From NCBI RefSeq assembly GCF_026130045.1, contig NZ_JAIBNX010000027.1, forward strand, positions 15,080 through 57,432: a stretch of DNA of 42,353 bases. The letters are read 5' to 3'. Below are positions 33,113-41,116 of the stretch, piece by piece (within the stretch, counting starts at the first letter, position 1; each line of letters opens with the position of its first letter). This DNA is from Micromonospora sp. CPCC 205371. GTDB lineage: Bacteria; Actinomycetota; Actinomycetes; Mycobacteriales; Micromonosporaceae. A program made the translations under genes and the position numbers. The notes beneath the pieces are model-generated. The model was not told the origin of the DNA. It did no database searches and worked only from the letters and a program-made list of their open reading frames with translations.

Positions 33113-33904
33113 TTAACGCACGCCTCCGGTTCTTGGCATTGGCTCCGGCTTGAATCGACAGCACACGATTGTCCCAGATCCAACGAATCGGTGTGCCGCG
33201 ATGTTCCGAAAGCGATCAACGAGATGAACGAATGACGACATTGTCAACCAATATGCGACATGGTTGCGACCCATGGGCCACCGGATGGAAGCCAACTCGT
33301 ACGTGAGAAGGAATACCGGTTCATCTAGAGAAGGATCAATGAGGTCGCTAGGTCGAATTCTACTTTTAGAGCCGAGAATCCTGGAGTAGGCACACGATAT
33401 CCGCGCCAGCGCCAGTTCCAGGGAGGACATACTATCGGCATCCAGCGAGCTTTGCAGCCTAGTCGCCACAGCGGCCGTCACCAGCTGGAATTCGAGACGC
33501 GGCTTCGACACCCAGTCCGCCAGGGCCGCAATGGTTGCAGTCATGACCTGAACGCACGCATGAACGGATGGGAGAGACTTAGCAACCATTCCAATAGTGA
33601 CAGAAAGGCCGGTGCGGCCCGATGAAGCCTCAGTCACATCGACCGGAACGCTTACAAGGAGGATTGTTAGGCTTCTCGATCGCGATATAATCCCCACGGG
33701 ACATTTGATATTTCCGGCCTCGGACGCAGTGATGCTCGAACATTCGTGCAGGCGCCGAAGGTCCGTGGCGGATAGGTCACTGATGGCCCCTGCGGCTAAA
33801 CTGTTTTGTACGCCCGGAGAGAATCCGAAGACAACCGGCGTTATCCAATCGCGACGACGAGCAGGGCCTCGTCTGGTTGTACCTTCGACCTGCGATGCAA
33901 TCAT
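33113..33904 (-). CDS. Unknown mostly helical protein, partner of the GTPase
   Basis: A 263-residue protein with no family I recognise. The N-terminal third is strand-like (WITPVVFGFSPGVQNSLAAG, LTILLVSVPVDVTEASSG). The rest is largely helical (CVQVMTATIAALADWVSKPR, LELALARISCAYSRIL, YWLTMSSFVHLVDRFRNIAA). No clear signal peptide or transmembrane segment. Its ATG overlaps the stop of the GTPase gene by four bases (ATGA), so the two are co-translated. Base and codon use here is visibly less G+C-rich than the flanks, marking recent acquisition. It may be an effector or regulator controlled by the GTPase. Confidence 0.65.
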   Translation of the reverse strand: MIASQVEGTTRRGPARRRDWITPVVFGFSPGVQNSLAAGAISDLSATDLRRLHECSSITASEAGNIKCPVGIISRSRSLTILLVSVPVDVTEASSGRTGLSVTIGMVAKSLPSVHACVQVMTATIAALADWVSKPRLEFQLVTAAVATRLQSSLDADSMSSLELALARISCAYSRILGSKSRIRPSDLIDPSLDEPVFLLTYELASIRWPMGRNHVAYWLTMSSFVHLVDRFRNIAAHRFVGSGTIVCCRFKPEPMPRTGGVR

Positions 33905-35016
33905 TTTGACACCACCCTTCGGATACTGTCACGCAATTCACCTACGCCCCATCCGCGCTTAGCACTTCCCACTATCCATACGAAAGGAATGCCATGCCTC
34001 TTGCATACGTTTTGAAGTAGATTCCGATGCTCGCGGAACGTATCATCAACCTGACTGCGAGCATTTTGGGAACTCGTATCACCAGGTGGAGAATTTGAGA
34101 CCAGGTCAAACTTTGACGCGAACATCACTACAAGATGTGGCTTCTTGTACAGGGAGTTGCTGCCTAACACTGCACGCGGAAGGCTGGCGTAGCCCTTCTG
34201 TTCAACAACGTAGTCGTGACTGAAGGCGTGGGAGTTCGACGACGGTTCGGGGCGTGGTCCAACAACAAAGACGAGTATTCGCTTCGATCGCCACGGAGCA
34301 TCGTTCAACTGGTTGATGACGTGCCATGGCTCGCTTCCGGCCGCGTCCACGACGCGTGGCATAAGTGTATATTTACCATATATTACCGGCGTCAGATCAG
34401 AGCTCCTCTTTACCCCGACAGTCGGCGCCGAGTCGGATCGTGGCGCACTATCGTCCCGCCAAGCTATCCATAGATCGGTCTTACCTGAACCGGGAAGGCC
34501 GAGCAGGATGACGTGTGCGCGCCTCTCGTTTCTTCGAGCCCAAAGGCGAGCGGCAAGCTTACCGATCCAAGTGAGGCCAAGGATACCGAGGACGATTCCT
34601 GTCACGTCTATCCAGTTCCGCTCCAGAAACCACTTGGCTCGCGTCCAGACGCCTGGATCCCACCGACCTATGCGATCTTTCTTGGCGGCATCCTCTGCTT
34701 CGTTCTCTGCCACCACCGTAGAATCGACGATCGCAGCGCAGCCCTTTCTCAAGAGCGTCGTCCGGACCTCCTCCGGCGAGGAGAATCGGAGCTTTTGGGC
34801 GCACTTTAAGTCCACGTTCAAGCCGGATACGTCGACCGTTCCAGTGGTGACCGGCCCTTTCGATACGACTGCCAACTTACTGCCATCGCTAAGGTTGATT
34901 GCGACTACATGACCTGGTTCATCTTTGATGGTCGCGTCCGAGTCACTGCATCCAACAGGAATCGTCATTACTATCAGGGAAATGAGTAACGTCCTACGCC
35001 AAGCCGATCGCCGCAA
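33901..35016 (-). CDS. Membrane-anchored Ras-like GTPase with degenerate SNase-like N-terminus
   Basis: A 371-residue protein. An N-terminal hydrophobic signal segment ends in VGC (Cys23), a weak lipobox. An extracytoplasmic part of about 110 residues ends in EAEDAAKKDRIGRWDP, which resembles the C-terminal end of staphylococcal-nuclease folds. A transmembrane helix spans about residues 137-153. A cytoplasmic small-GTPase domain then shows P-loop GLPGSGKT (173-180), DxxG in VVDAAGSEP (Asp224), SKFD (301-304, G4) and GSAKRG (G5). TTG 35016 has GAGGTG eight bases upstream. It overlaps its partner gene (ATGA). Likely a signalling GTPase coupling an outside signal to an inside effector; this is inference. 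Confidence 0.75.
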   Translation of the reverse strand: MRRSAWRRTLLISLIVMTIPVGCSDSDATIKDEPGHVVAINLSDGSKLAVVSKGPVTTGTVDVSGLNVDLKCAQKLRFSSPEEVRTTLLRKGCAAIVDSTVVAENEAEDAAKKDRIGRWDPGVWTRAKWFLERNWIDVTGIVLGILGLTWIGKLAARLWARRNERRAHVILLGLPGSGKTDLWIAWRDDSAPRSDSAPTVGVKRSSDLTPVIYGKYTLMPRVVDAAGSEPWHVINQLNDAPWRSKRILVFVVGPRPEPSSNSHAFSHDYVVEQKGYASLPRAVLGSNSLYKKPHLVVMFASKFDLVSNSPPGDTSSQNARSQVDDTFREHRNLLQNVCKRHGIPFVWIVGSAKRGWGVGELRDSIRRVVSK

Positions 35017-35493
35017 TCTGTGGTCACCTCAAATGTGCGCTACTGCCCGCAGCCTGAGCGCATGGGCGTTCAGTTGAGCAGGACCCCCATCTGGCCAGGC
35101 TGCAGGTCAACAGAATGGCATTGTTGGGGCAACCGCGCCACAGCTACCCGCCCGCAGGAGACTCTAACCGTGTTGTGAGTCGCTCATGACCAGCCGAAAG
35201 TCTCACTCTGTACGTATGATCAGATTCGGATTGGGGCCAACCAGGCTGTGGAGCCTAGTCACGGCTCACATGGGTGTTCGTCAACTTCGAGACGCATCGT
35301 CTTCGACAGTCCCATAGGTCAACACAACAGCGCGTCTCGATAGCGCGCCTCTCAGAGATCGAGGGTGGACACACTGCAAAGTGTCGACGCGGTGACTTGC
35401 ATCGGCACGTTAGCGTCCTTGATCAGCTACGCGCTCATCGGCATGACATTGCGCAGAGCGGCTACGGATACCTGATGACCGAGGCCGGTCGCT
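35017..35493. other. Gap upstream of the GTPase operon, no gene recognised
   Basis: Less G+C-rich noncoding DNA. No open frame here shows domain character; an 80-codon plus-strand frame (35274-35516) has no supporting feature. The promoter of the GTPase operon should be in 35020-35120. Confidence 0.45.
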
Positions 35494-35964
35494 TCAGGGG
35501 GCGGTTAGGGTGGTGATCGACCAGCCCATCGACATCACCAGGTCGCCGTTGTTCGGGTTGCGGTCGCCGTGTCTGGCCGCGGCCGCTCCGCGGCCCCAGC
35601 CGTTGCTGGTCCCGGGGTGGCGGGCCTGGAACCGTTGGCCCTAGGCGTCGACCAGGTCGAGGCGTTCGCGGCTGGCCAGCCATTCGGCGATCGCGACCGG
35701 GTCGCTGGTGTAGTCGGCTGCTCGGGACGTCACGATCGTGTCCGGATCGCTGGCCTCGGCGAACCAGGGCAGCACACCCTCGCGGACGATCGCGACCAAC
35801 GCCGTCATTGTCCGTTCCCGGCTGGCGGGGTCGGTGAGGTGGAGGTCGCCGTCCGCGGCATCGCCGTACAGGTAGCCGTTCGCGCGACCGGCGGCGTACC
35901 CGAGCAGATGTGCGCATACCAGGTCACGGTCGGTGGCGGCGGCGACCAGGCCCGGGTGATCCAT
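35494..35964 (-). pseudogene. Hypothetical protein interrupted by an in-frame amber codon
   Basis: From ATG 35964 the frame reads MDHPGLVAAATDRDLVCAHL, then GRANGYLYGDAADGDLHLTD and VAIAEWLASRERLDLVDA. It stops at TAG (35641-35643), then continues open for 48 more codons in the same frame (GQRFQARHPGTSNGWGRG, ending SITTLTAP) to TGA at 35494. The continuation has the same composition, and TAG could come from TAC by one change. The beginning may also be damaged: an upstream frame reads VVSTDALIRR and would join LRQWRMDHPG after adding one base near 35975. The family is unknown to me. Probably a decaying gene. Confidence 0.6.
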
Positions 35965-36138
35965 CCGCCACTGTCGCAGCGCCGGATCAGCGCATCGGTG
36001 CTCACCACAAGGCGAGTGAACCAGAACGACCTCGACACCGATGTACTGAGCACATGGTTTGGAGGTCAGGGTGTATTTGATTTCGCTGGCTCCTGGAGTG
36101 CAGGCACGGCAGACTCCGCGGGTGTGGCTGGAGACATC

Positions 36139-36846
36139 GTGCGCCTCGTCGGGTTACTGGACGATGACGCGACGGACGTCGCCGAGGATGCCAAGGCCGC
36201 GCTCATGGCCCTCGGCGCGGGTGTCGTGGGCCCGTTGCTGGCCGCGGTGCCGACGATGCGCCGATACGGCCAGCTCTGCGCGATCGAGGTCTTCGAGCAC
36301 CACGGCGACCCGGCCGCAGGACCGGTCCTAGTCGAGCTGCTCGGCAGCGAGCACGAGACCGTGCGTGAGTGGTCGGCGTGGGCGTTGGCTGACCTTGATG
36401 TGCGGCACGCGGTACCTGCCTTGCAGGCAGCCAATCGGCGGCAGCGCGGCACCGACGATGGACCGGATTGCTCTGAGGCCGTGGCCATTCGCCATGCGTT
36501 GACCGCGTTAGGGGCGCGCCGTGCCGTGCTGCCGCCGGCAACCAGGGCGTTGAGCGTGTCGGCGCCATGGCTGGAGCAGGCGTGGCCGGCCGTCCGGCTG
36601 CAGCAGGTCATCACCGAGCTGGCCGACTACCGTCAGGCGGTGCTGTATTTCCAGGTGTGGCAGGTCACCGACCGCGGCGCCTTCTGGCAGCACCACGACA
36701 GAATCGACCAAAAGGTGGATTGGAACGGGCCATGGCCGGCCATCATGCAGGCGACGAGGGAGGCGGCGTTGCTGGAGGCGGCATGCGTTCCACCGCGCGA
36801 CGACCTGGTAGCGACCATGGAGTGGATCGACGAGGCCGACCGGTGA
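36139..36846 (+). CDS. HEAT-repeat protein
   Basis: A protein of about 235 residues. The first half has HEAT-type helix pairs (VGLLDDDATDVAEDAKAALM, VGPLLAAVPTMRRYGQLCAI, VREWSAWALADLDVRHAVPA). The second half has a different helical region (LQQVITELADYRQAVLYF) and ends VATMEWIDEADR. No signal peptide. GTG 36139 with GGAG about six bases upstream is preferred; GTG 36124 lacks a site. The frame extends far upstream, antisense to the interrupted gene on the other strand, which is in exact codon register and so likely an artefact. Function unknown. Confidence 0.7.
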   Translation: MRLVGLLDDDATDVAEDAKAALMALGAGVVGPLLAAVPTMRRYGQLCAIEVFEHHGDPAAGPVLVELLGSEHETVREWSAWALADLDVRHAVPALQAANRRQRGTDDGPDCSEAVAIRHALTALGARRAVLPPATRALSVSAPWLEQAWPAVRLQQVITELADYRQAVLYFQVWQVTDRGAFWQHHDRIDQKVDWNGPWPAIMQATREAALLEAACVPPRDDLVATMEWIDEADR

Positions 36847-36847
36847 A

Positions 36848-37221
36848 AACGGCGGACCCGGTACGACCCGCGACGACCACACGACGCGATGGCCCACCGA
36901 CAAGCTCAACGCGCTTCGCCTAGGACGACGCCTGGTCACCGAGGTGGCCGCGGGCCAGCCGGGACGGCGAGCGTTCGTTGACATCCGCCCCATCGGGACC
37001 ACCAACGATCGCGACGCAGGCCCGGACGGGGACGCACGTTCAAGCTTGAACATTGGGACTACGACGCCGACCACATCGCCGGCTTCGACTACGACATTGG
37101 CGCACAGCTTGTGAAAGCCGCGACTGTCACCGGCGAGGCTCAGCTCACCGCCGCCCCGGAAACGTGGAACCTCCAACCCGAGCAGTTCCTCTACCCCTGG
37201 CAAACCGACGACCCCCGATAG
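36848..37221 (+). pseudogene. Frameshifted hypothetical gene
   Basis: Two frames join into one plausible protein. The first reads RDDHTTRWPTDKLNALRLGR, RLVTEVAAGQPGRRAFVDIR and PIGTTNDRDAGPDGDAR. The second continues FKLEHWDYDADHIAGFDYDI, GAQLVKAATVTGEAQLTAAP and FLYPWQTDDPR to TAG at 37221. The shift is at about 37036 and fits loss of one base. I see no start codon with a ribosome-binding site after the HEAT gene's stop, so the 5' end may be missing or translation may be coupled. Family unknown. Confidence 0.6.
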
Positions 37222-37322
37222 CCCCAGCCGCTCACGCCTACTGACAGTCGATTGAACGAACTAACATCAAGCAAATCAGGGCGAGTCGGCGGTCCTGTTG
37301 CACACGTAGCCGACGTGGCAGC

Positions 37323-37436
37323 GTGGTCGTGTACGTCCGCTGGTATTGGCCCGACGAAGATTTGTGGTGCTACGACGAACTCGACGACCGGCGCTGCTGC
37401 CAGCCGACGGTCATGGCAGTCGGCGCGGGGCCGTGA
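37323..37436 (+). pseudogene. Truncated DUF6881-like gene
   Basis: GTG 37323 opens a 37-codon frame reading VVVYVRWYWPDEDLWCYDEL, then DDRRCCQPTVMAVGAGP and stop. The YVRWYWPDEDLWCYDELD block is characteristic of the N-terminus of DUF6881 proteins, which are normally about 90-110 residues. The rest of the domain is missing in all three frames downstream, so this is a truncated remnant rather than a simple frameshift. Confidence 0.6.
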
Positions 37437-37499
37437 ACGCCTCCCCGGTGGCAAGGGCGACACCGGCGATCGAGCCACCGCCTACAAGCTCGATCGCCG

Positions 37500-37736
37500 A
37501 TGGGCGTCCGCCAGACCGCGGCGGGATCGGAGCAGGGTCAGGGCCCCGATGGCGAGCGCGAGGGCGCCGCCGAGTACCCCTGGCACCAGATACCGGGCCT
37601 GCTGGTGGCGCGTCTGGGTGGCAGCGGAATTGTGGCCATTCCGCTCACGGAAATGCCGGCCGAGACTGCCGCAGAGGTCGCCGCTTTCGTCCGGGAGCAC
37701 CTCGCCCGGCCTGCCTCTGGTCAACCGTCGCCGTAG
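37500..37736 (+). CDS. Doubtful small ORF
   Basis: A 78-codon plus-strand frame ends with a helical segment AETAAEVAAFVREHLARPA and has host-like third-position bias. The antisense frame in the same register (37482-37748) has an equally host-like bias and contains a membrane-like stretch YLVPGVLGGALALAIGALTL followed by RSRR. At most one is real, and I cannot decide from sequence alone. Confidence 0.3.
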   Translation: MGVRQTAAGSEQGQGPDGEREGAAEYPWHQIPGLLVARLGGSGIVAIPLTEMPAETAAEVAAFVREHLARPASGQPSP

Positions 37737-37795
37737 GGGACAAGCCACGGGGCTCTTGCCGGAGCCAGCGCGGGCGTCTCAGATAGCCTTCGCCC

Positions 37796-37990
37796 GTGGC
37801 CTCGACGATGGAGACCGTTGGCGTAATCGTCGGCGGCGTGTTCCTACTTGCGCTTGTCGTACTTGCAACGATGTCGTGGGTGAGGTCGCGGGGGCGTCCC
37901 GACGACGGCGACAACGATGGTAGCTACCGCTCAGATCCAGGGCCGACGGCCGGCTACTGGGATGACCCCGGTAGCGGAGGGGCAATGTGA
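37796..37990 (+). CDS. Small single-pass membrane protein
   Basis: A 64-residue protein from GTG 37796 (ATG 37808 is an alternative). One transmembrane helix (VGVIVGGVFLLALVVLATMS) is followed by a basic stop-transfer patch VRSRGRPDD and a short acidic, Gly/Ser-rich cytoplasmic tail (SYRSDPGPTAGYWDDPGSGG). It fits the common class of small actinobacterial membrane proteins of unknown role. It ends 69 bases before the left end of the insertion sequence. Confidence 0.6.
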   Translation: MASTMETVGVIVGGVFLLALVVLATMSWVRSRGRPDDGDNDGSYRSDPGPTAGYWDDPGSGGAM

Positions 37991-38059
37991 GGACCGACAC
38001 CCACGCCCAGCCAACAGATGGGGAACGGCGCCCATCCCCCATGCGAGCGGACAACCAAA

Positions 38060-38096
38060 GGCTCTGGCACGGTCTCGGTGATCGTGGACGGTCGAT
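38060..38096 (+). repeat. Left terminal inverted repeat of the IS
   Basis: 37 bp, perfectly complementary to 39692-39728. It starts GGCTCTGGCACGG and ends GGTCGAT; its last base is the first base of the transposase stop (minus strand). Confidence 0.95.
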
Positions 38097-39676
38097 CAGT
38101 CGGCGAGGACGACGCGTCGGCGGAGTAGGTCGGGGTTGGCGCGGCCATACATTTGCCGTTTGAGCATCTTGATGCGGTTCACGGCGCCTTCGACCGCGCC
38201 GGAGCTCCAGGCCATGGTCAGGCCGGCTTTGACCGCGTCCCAGTCCTTGCGCAGACCGGAAGCGAACGAGCGGATCTCCGCGATGGTGCCGTGTTCGGCT
38301 TGTTCGACCCAGGTGGCCAGGCGGTCGCCGCCGCGGGTGCGGACCAGATCGGTGAACCCACGGGCCAGGTCGCGGATGGCGGCCAGGTCAGGGCACAGAC
38401 CGCACACACGCTCGAGTTCGGCCTGCTGGTCCTCGGTGAGCTTGTCGATCGGGCGCATGATCCAGCCGGTGATGTCCCGGGTCGGTGGCGGTGCAGCTGG
38501 TACCGGCGCCGGCGTATTGCGGCCCCGGACGCTGATCAACCAGCGGCGCAGGGTCCGCTCTGCACCCTTGTAGCCGCGATCCCGGATCTCGGCCAGGAGC
38601 TGGTTTGTGCCAACCACTCCCTTGGCGATGCGTTGGTGCAGGTAGGGCTTGAACCCGTCGAGGATGCTGTCCCGGGCGGTGCCGTTCGGGCCGAGCAGGT
38701 CCTCTGCGGTGGCGGCGTCGGCGTAGCGGCGCACGGTCTTGGGGTCCAGGCCGAGCCGGCGGGCGATCGTGTAGACACCGACGCCCTGCTCACGCAGGGC
38801 GTGGATGTCGGCGTGCCGGGTCCGGGTGCGCTGCTGGCGCAGCCCTTCCGGCGTCGGCTGGGGCACCGGTGTCGAGTCGGCCGGGGCTGGCGGTTCGAGC
38901 GGCGGCTGCAGGCAGCGGCGGTGATGGCCGATCGCCTTGTTCACCGCGTCGGACAGGTTGTGTAGCAGATGCCACCTGTCGGCGACCTGGACGGCGGCGG
39001 GAGCGCCGCGGGCGGCGCCCTCGGCGTAGCAGCCGGCCCGGTCCCGGCAGATCACCTCCACGCCGGGATGGTCCTCAAGCCAGGCGGCCAGGCTGTCGGC
39101 GGACCGGTCGTCGAGCACGTCGATCACCCGGCGGCTGGCCATGTCGACCAGCACGGTCCCGTAGGTGTGGCCACGCCGCCAGGCGAAGTCGTCGACGCCC
39201 AGCACTGTTACCGCGGGAACGGGTGGCTCGGGCAGGGCACGGATCAGCCGCAGCAACGTCATCCGACCTACGAAGGGCCCGAGACGGTCGGTCAGGCGGG
39301 CGCCGGCCCGCCCGCCCAACGCCAAAGCGACCGCCTCCATCCCATGCCGCGCCAACGCGCTAAACCGGCCGTGGCGCACCGTGACGCCGTCGATCTGTTC
39401 GGCGAAGATCCGGCGTACGCACTCGGCCAGGGTGCAGAAGAATCGCCGTACCCGCAGGTGCAGCACGGTCTCCCGCCCGGCGACCGGCGCGTCCAGTAGC
39501 CGACGCTCGTACCGGCTGTGCACCCGCCGCGACACCGTCGAACAGTCCGGGCATCTCGCGGCGACACTGCTGCTCTCGGCGTGTATCCGTAGCGTCGGGC
39601 CCTTGGCCAGCACGTTCGTGATGCGTAGCCCGGACAGGTGCGGGAACACGACGGCGAGAAGCTCCACTATGGACAC
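38096..39676 (-). CDS. ISL3 family transposase
   Basis: A 526-residue DDE transposase. The N-terminal zinc ribbon (CPDCSTVSRRVHSRYER, with later cysteines in FFCTLAECVRR) is followed by the catalytic domain. First Asp is in VLGVDDFAWRRGHTYG, the second in EVICRDRAGCYAEGA, and the Glu in SSGAVEGAVNRIKMLKRQMY. An inserted helix-turn-helix (LREQGVGVYTIARRLGLDPK) lies in the middle. All motifs of the ISL3 family (ISPs1-like, DUF-free) are intact and the frame is uninterrupted, so it should be active. GTG 39676 starts just inside the right repeat. Confidence 0.96.
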   Translation of the reverse strand: MSIVELLAVVFPHLSGLRITNVLAKGPTLRIHAESSSVAARCPDCSTVSRRVHSRYERRLLDAPVAGRETVLHLRVRRFFCTLAECVRRIFAEQIDGVTVRHGRFSALARHGMEAVALALGGRAGARLTDRLGPFVGRMTLLRLIRALPEPPVPAVTVLGVDDFAWRRGHTYGTVLVDMASRRVIDVLDDRSADSLAAWLEDHPGVEVICRDRAGCYAEGAARGAPAAVQVADRWHLLHNLSDAVNKAIGHHRRCLQPPLEPPAPADSTPVPQPTPEGLRQQRTRTRHADIHALREQGVGVYTIARRLGLDPKTVRRYADAATAEDLLGPNGTARDSILDGFKPYLHQRIAKGVVGTNQLLAEIRDRGYKGAERTLRRWLISVRGRNTPAPVPAAPPPTRDITGWIMRPIDKLTEDQQAELERVCGLCPDLAAIRDLARGFTDLVRTRGGDRLATWVEQAEHGTIAEIRSFASGLRKDWDAVKAGLTMAWSSGAVEGAVNRIKMLKRQMYGRANPDLLRRRVVLAD

Positions 39677-39691
39677 GGAGCATGATCTACC

Positions 39692-39728
39692 ATCGACCGT
39701 CCACGATCACCGAGACCGTGCCAGAGCC
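39692..39728 (-). repeat. Right terminal inverted repeat of the IS
   Basis: 37 bp, perfectly complementary to 38060-38096. The transposase start lies 15 bases inside it, so the transposase promoter probably overlaps this repeat. Confidence 0.95.
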
Positions 39729-40523
39729 ACTTCGTCCTGACCGTTGACACCCCAAAACGGTTCGGTGTGAGCGTTCATCGTTTGTCGATTGATAGGCGCA
39801 CTGAGTTCGGCTACTTGTCCGGTCCTGGGTGCACCTACTCCTGAGGTGCTGGTGGTGGGCAGGGACCACAGGTGGCTGGCGCCGGTTGCCCAGTTGTGGG
39901 TCAGCCAGCGTCCGTTGCCGCCGGCGTGGGTGATCGAATTGAGGAACATCGGTCGCCGCCGGATGCGGTCGTGGCCGGAGCTCGTCGTTCGTGTGGCTCC
40001 GGGCGGCAAACCCGGAACCCGACCAATCTGCGGGCCTTACGTCCCGACCGGCGATCCTGTCGAGGTTTTGCGCATGGCCACTGTGGACCCGGAGCCGGGT
40101 GTCGTCTCATGTAGCGGACTGGTCGATCGTCTCGCCACCGTCCTACCGGACGGCTCGCCCCATACCCTTCCCGTTTCCCGGTGTGGTGCGCCGTCCTGCC
40201 TTCGACAGCGGCGCTGCGGTCGCCGACGGCGATCCGCTCCGCCCTGCGCCACAGCACGACGCCGCGTCACCGATGGGGCCGCGGACGCGAACACCCCCGG
40301 CATGGGCCGACGTCGACGCACGCTCATCGGCAAAGCAGTGAGCCTGATCATGCAGTCCAGCGCTCTTTCGGCTACGGACTAGCCGCCGTACGGTGCGGCC
40401 CGAAACATACCGAGTACAGAACAGTCGAGAACGGGCATCGCCTACCTCTGAACCCGCCGACCGAGGTTGACGGAGCCCGGTCAAGCTGCTGATCGGACGT
40501 GACCACTCGTAGCATGTCCAGCC
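39729..40523. other. Gap right of the IS with one doubtful frame
   Basis: A plus-strand frame (about 39789-40190) reads VLVVGRDHRWLAPVAQLWVS, then RSWPELVVRVAPGGKPGTRP and ATVLPDGSPHTLPVSR with host-like codon use. It has no ribosome-binding site and no family I know. Beyond 40200 all frames degenerate into Arg-rich strings. It may be a gene fragment cut off by the IS or a chance frame. I do not call a gene. Confidence 0.4.
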
Positions 40524-40976
40524 ATGAGCCGCACCGTGATCAGGCCACGTGTCCAGATCGCGCTCCTGGTCGCGATTTTCGCCGTGTGGGCTCTGCTGGG
40601 TGCCACGTACTTCACCCCTGGCGACGCGCTGGCCCAGCGCGACTGGTTCGGGATCGCGCTGGGATGTCTCCTGGTCACAAGTGGCCTGGTCGGAATCTGG
40701 CGGGCCCTTCGACTCGGCCTGGCAATCGACCAAGACGGTGTCTGTGTGCGCAGGTTCGACAGTCGTGACCAGATCACACCCTGGGCAGCCATCCAGTCCA
40801 TCGATTGCGTCCAGGTCGATGTCCGGGCCGGCATGCCGCTCTACGCGCCCGTCCTACGACTCGGTGATCGAGCCGATCCCATGCCGCTGCCGGCACTCGG
40901 CTCGTACTCACGCCGGGATGTCGAGCGCAGGGTCGAACACCTGCGGGCGCTGAAGACCGGCGCCGGCCGCCCGTGA
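40524..40976 (+). CDS. PH-like domain membrane protein
   Basis: A 150-residue protein. Two transmembrane helices occupy the first third (IALLVAIFAVWALLGATYF and WFGIALGCLLVTSGLVGIW). After them comes a short bacterial PH-like domain of about 85 residues: strand GLAIDQDGVCVRRFDSRDQI, then TPWAAIQSIDCVQV, ending in a helix YSRRDVERRVEHLRAL. This is the arrangement of common actinobacterial PH-domain membrane proteins; function is unknown. ATG 40524 is the only plausible start, though the ribosome-binding site is weak. Confidence 0.8.
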   Translation: MSRTVIRPRVQIALLVAIFAVWALLGATYFTPGDALAQRDWFGIALGCLLVTSGLVGIWRALRLGLAIDQDGVCVRRFDSRDQITPWAAIQSIDCVQVDVRAGMPLYAPVLRLGDRADPMPLPALGSYSRRDVERRVEHLRALKTGAGRP

Positions 40977-41116
40977 ACGCACCGTAGACGACCGACCGGA
41001 CGCCGGCACGGACACGACCGGCGTTGCTTCCGTGGCTGAGCCGCATCGAAAGCCGAACCGCCACGCGCGGCCGTAACCGGCGGCAGGGCCTCGTGTGGGT
41101 ACCGTCGTGCCGTCTG

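Larger units (their letters stand above)
38060..39728 (-). mobile_element. ISL3-family insertion sequence, complete
   Basis: A 1669-bp element bounded by perfect 37-bp inverted repeats (38060-38096 and 39692-39728; outer end GGCTCTGGCACGGTC). It has a single intact transposase gene on the minus strand. The transposase stop codon begins at the last base of the left repeat. ISL3 elements usually generate an 8-bp direct repeat, but the flanks (CAACCAAA on the left, ACTTCGTC on the right) do not match. The copy therefore probably underwent recombination or an adjacent deletion after insertion. Confidence 0.93.

Noticed and set aside
35565-36138. N-terminal extension of the second HEAT protein
   Set aside because: It is antisense to, and in exact codon register with, the interrupted gene on the minus strand, so openness is expected by chance. 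GTG 36139 has GGAG in place.
35965-36160. Open minus-strand frame upstream of ATG 35964 (reads EIKYTLTSKPCAQYIGVEVV)
   Set aside because: It looks protein-like but has no ATG, GTG or TTG in frame before a stop. It is a register shadow of the plus-strand frame, so I did not extend the gene.
39707-40009. Minus-strand frame overlapping the right end of the IS
   Set aside because: It crosses the terminal repeat, has no ribosome-binding site and no domain character.
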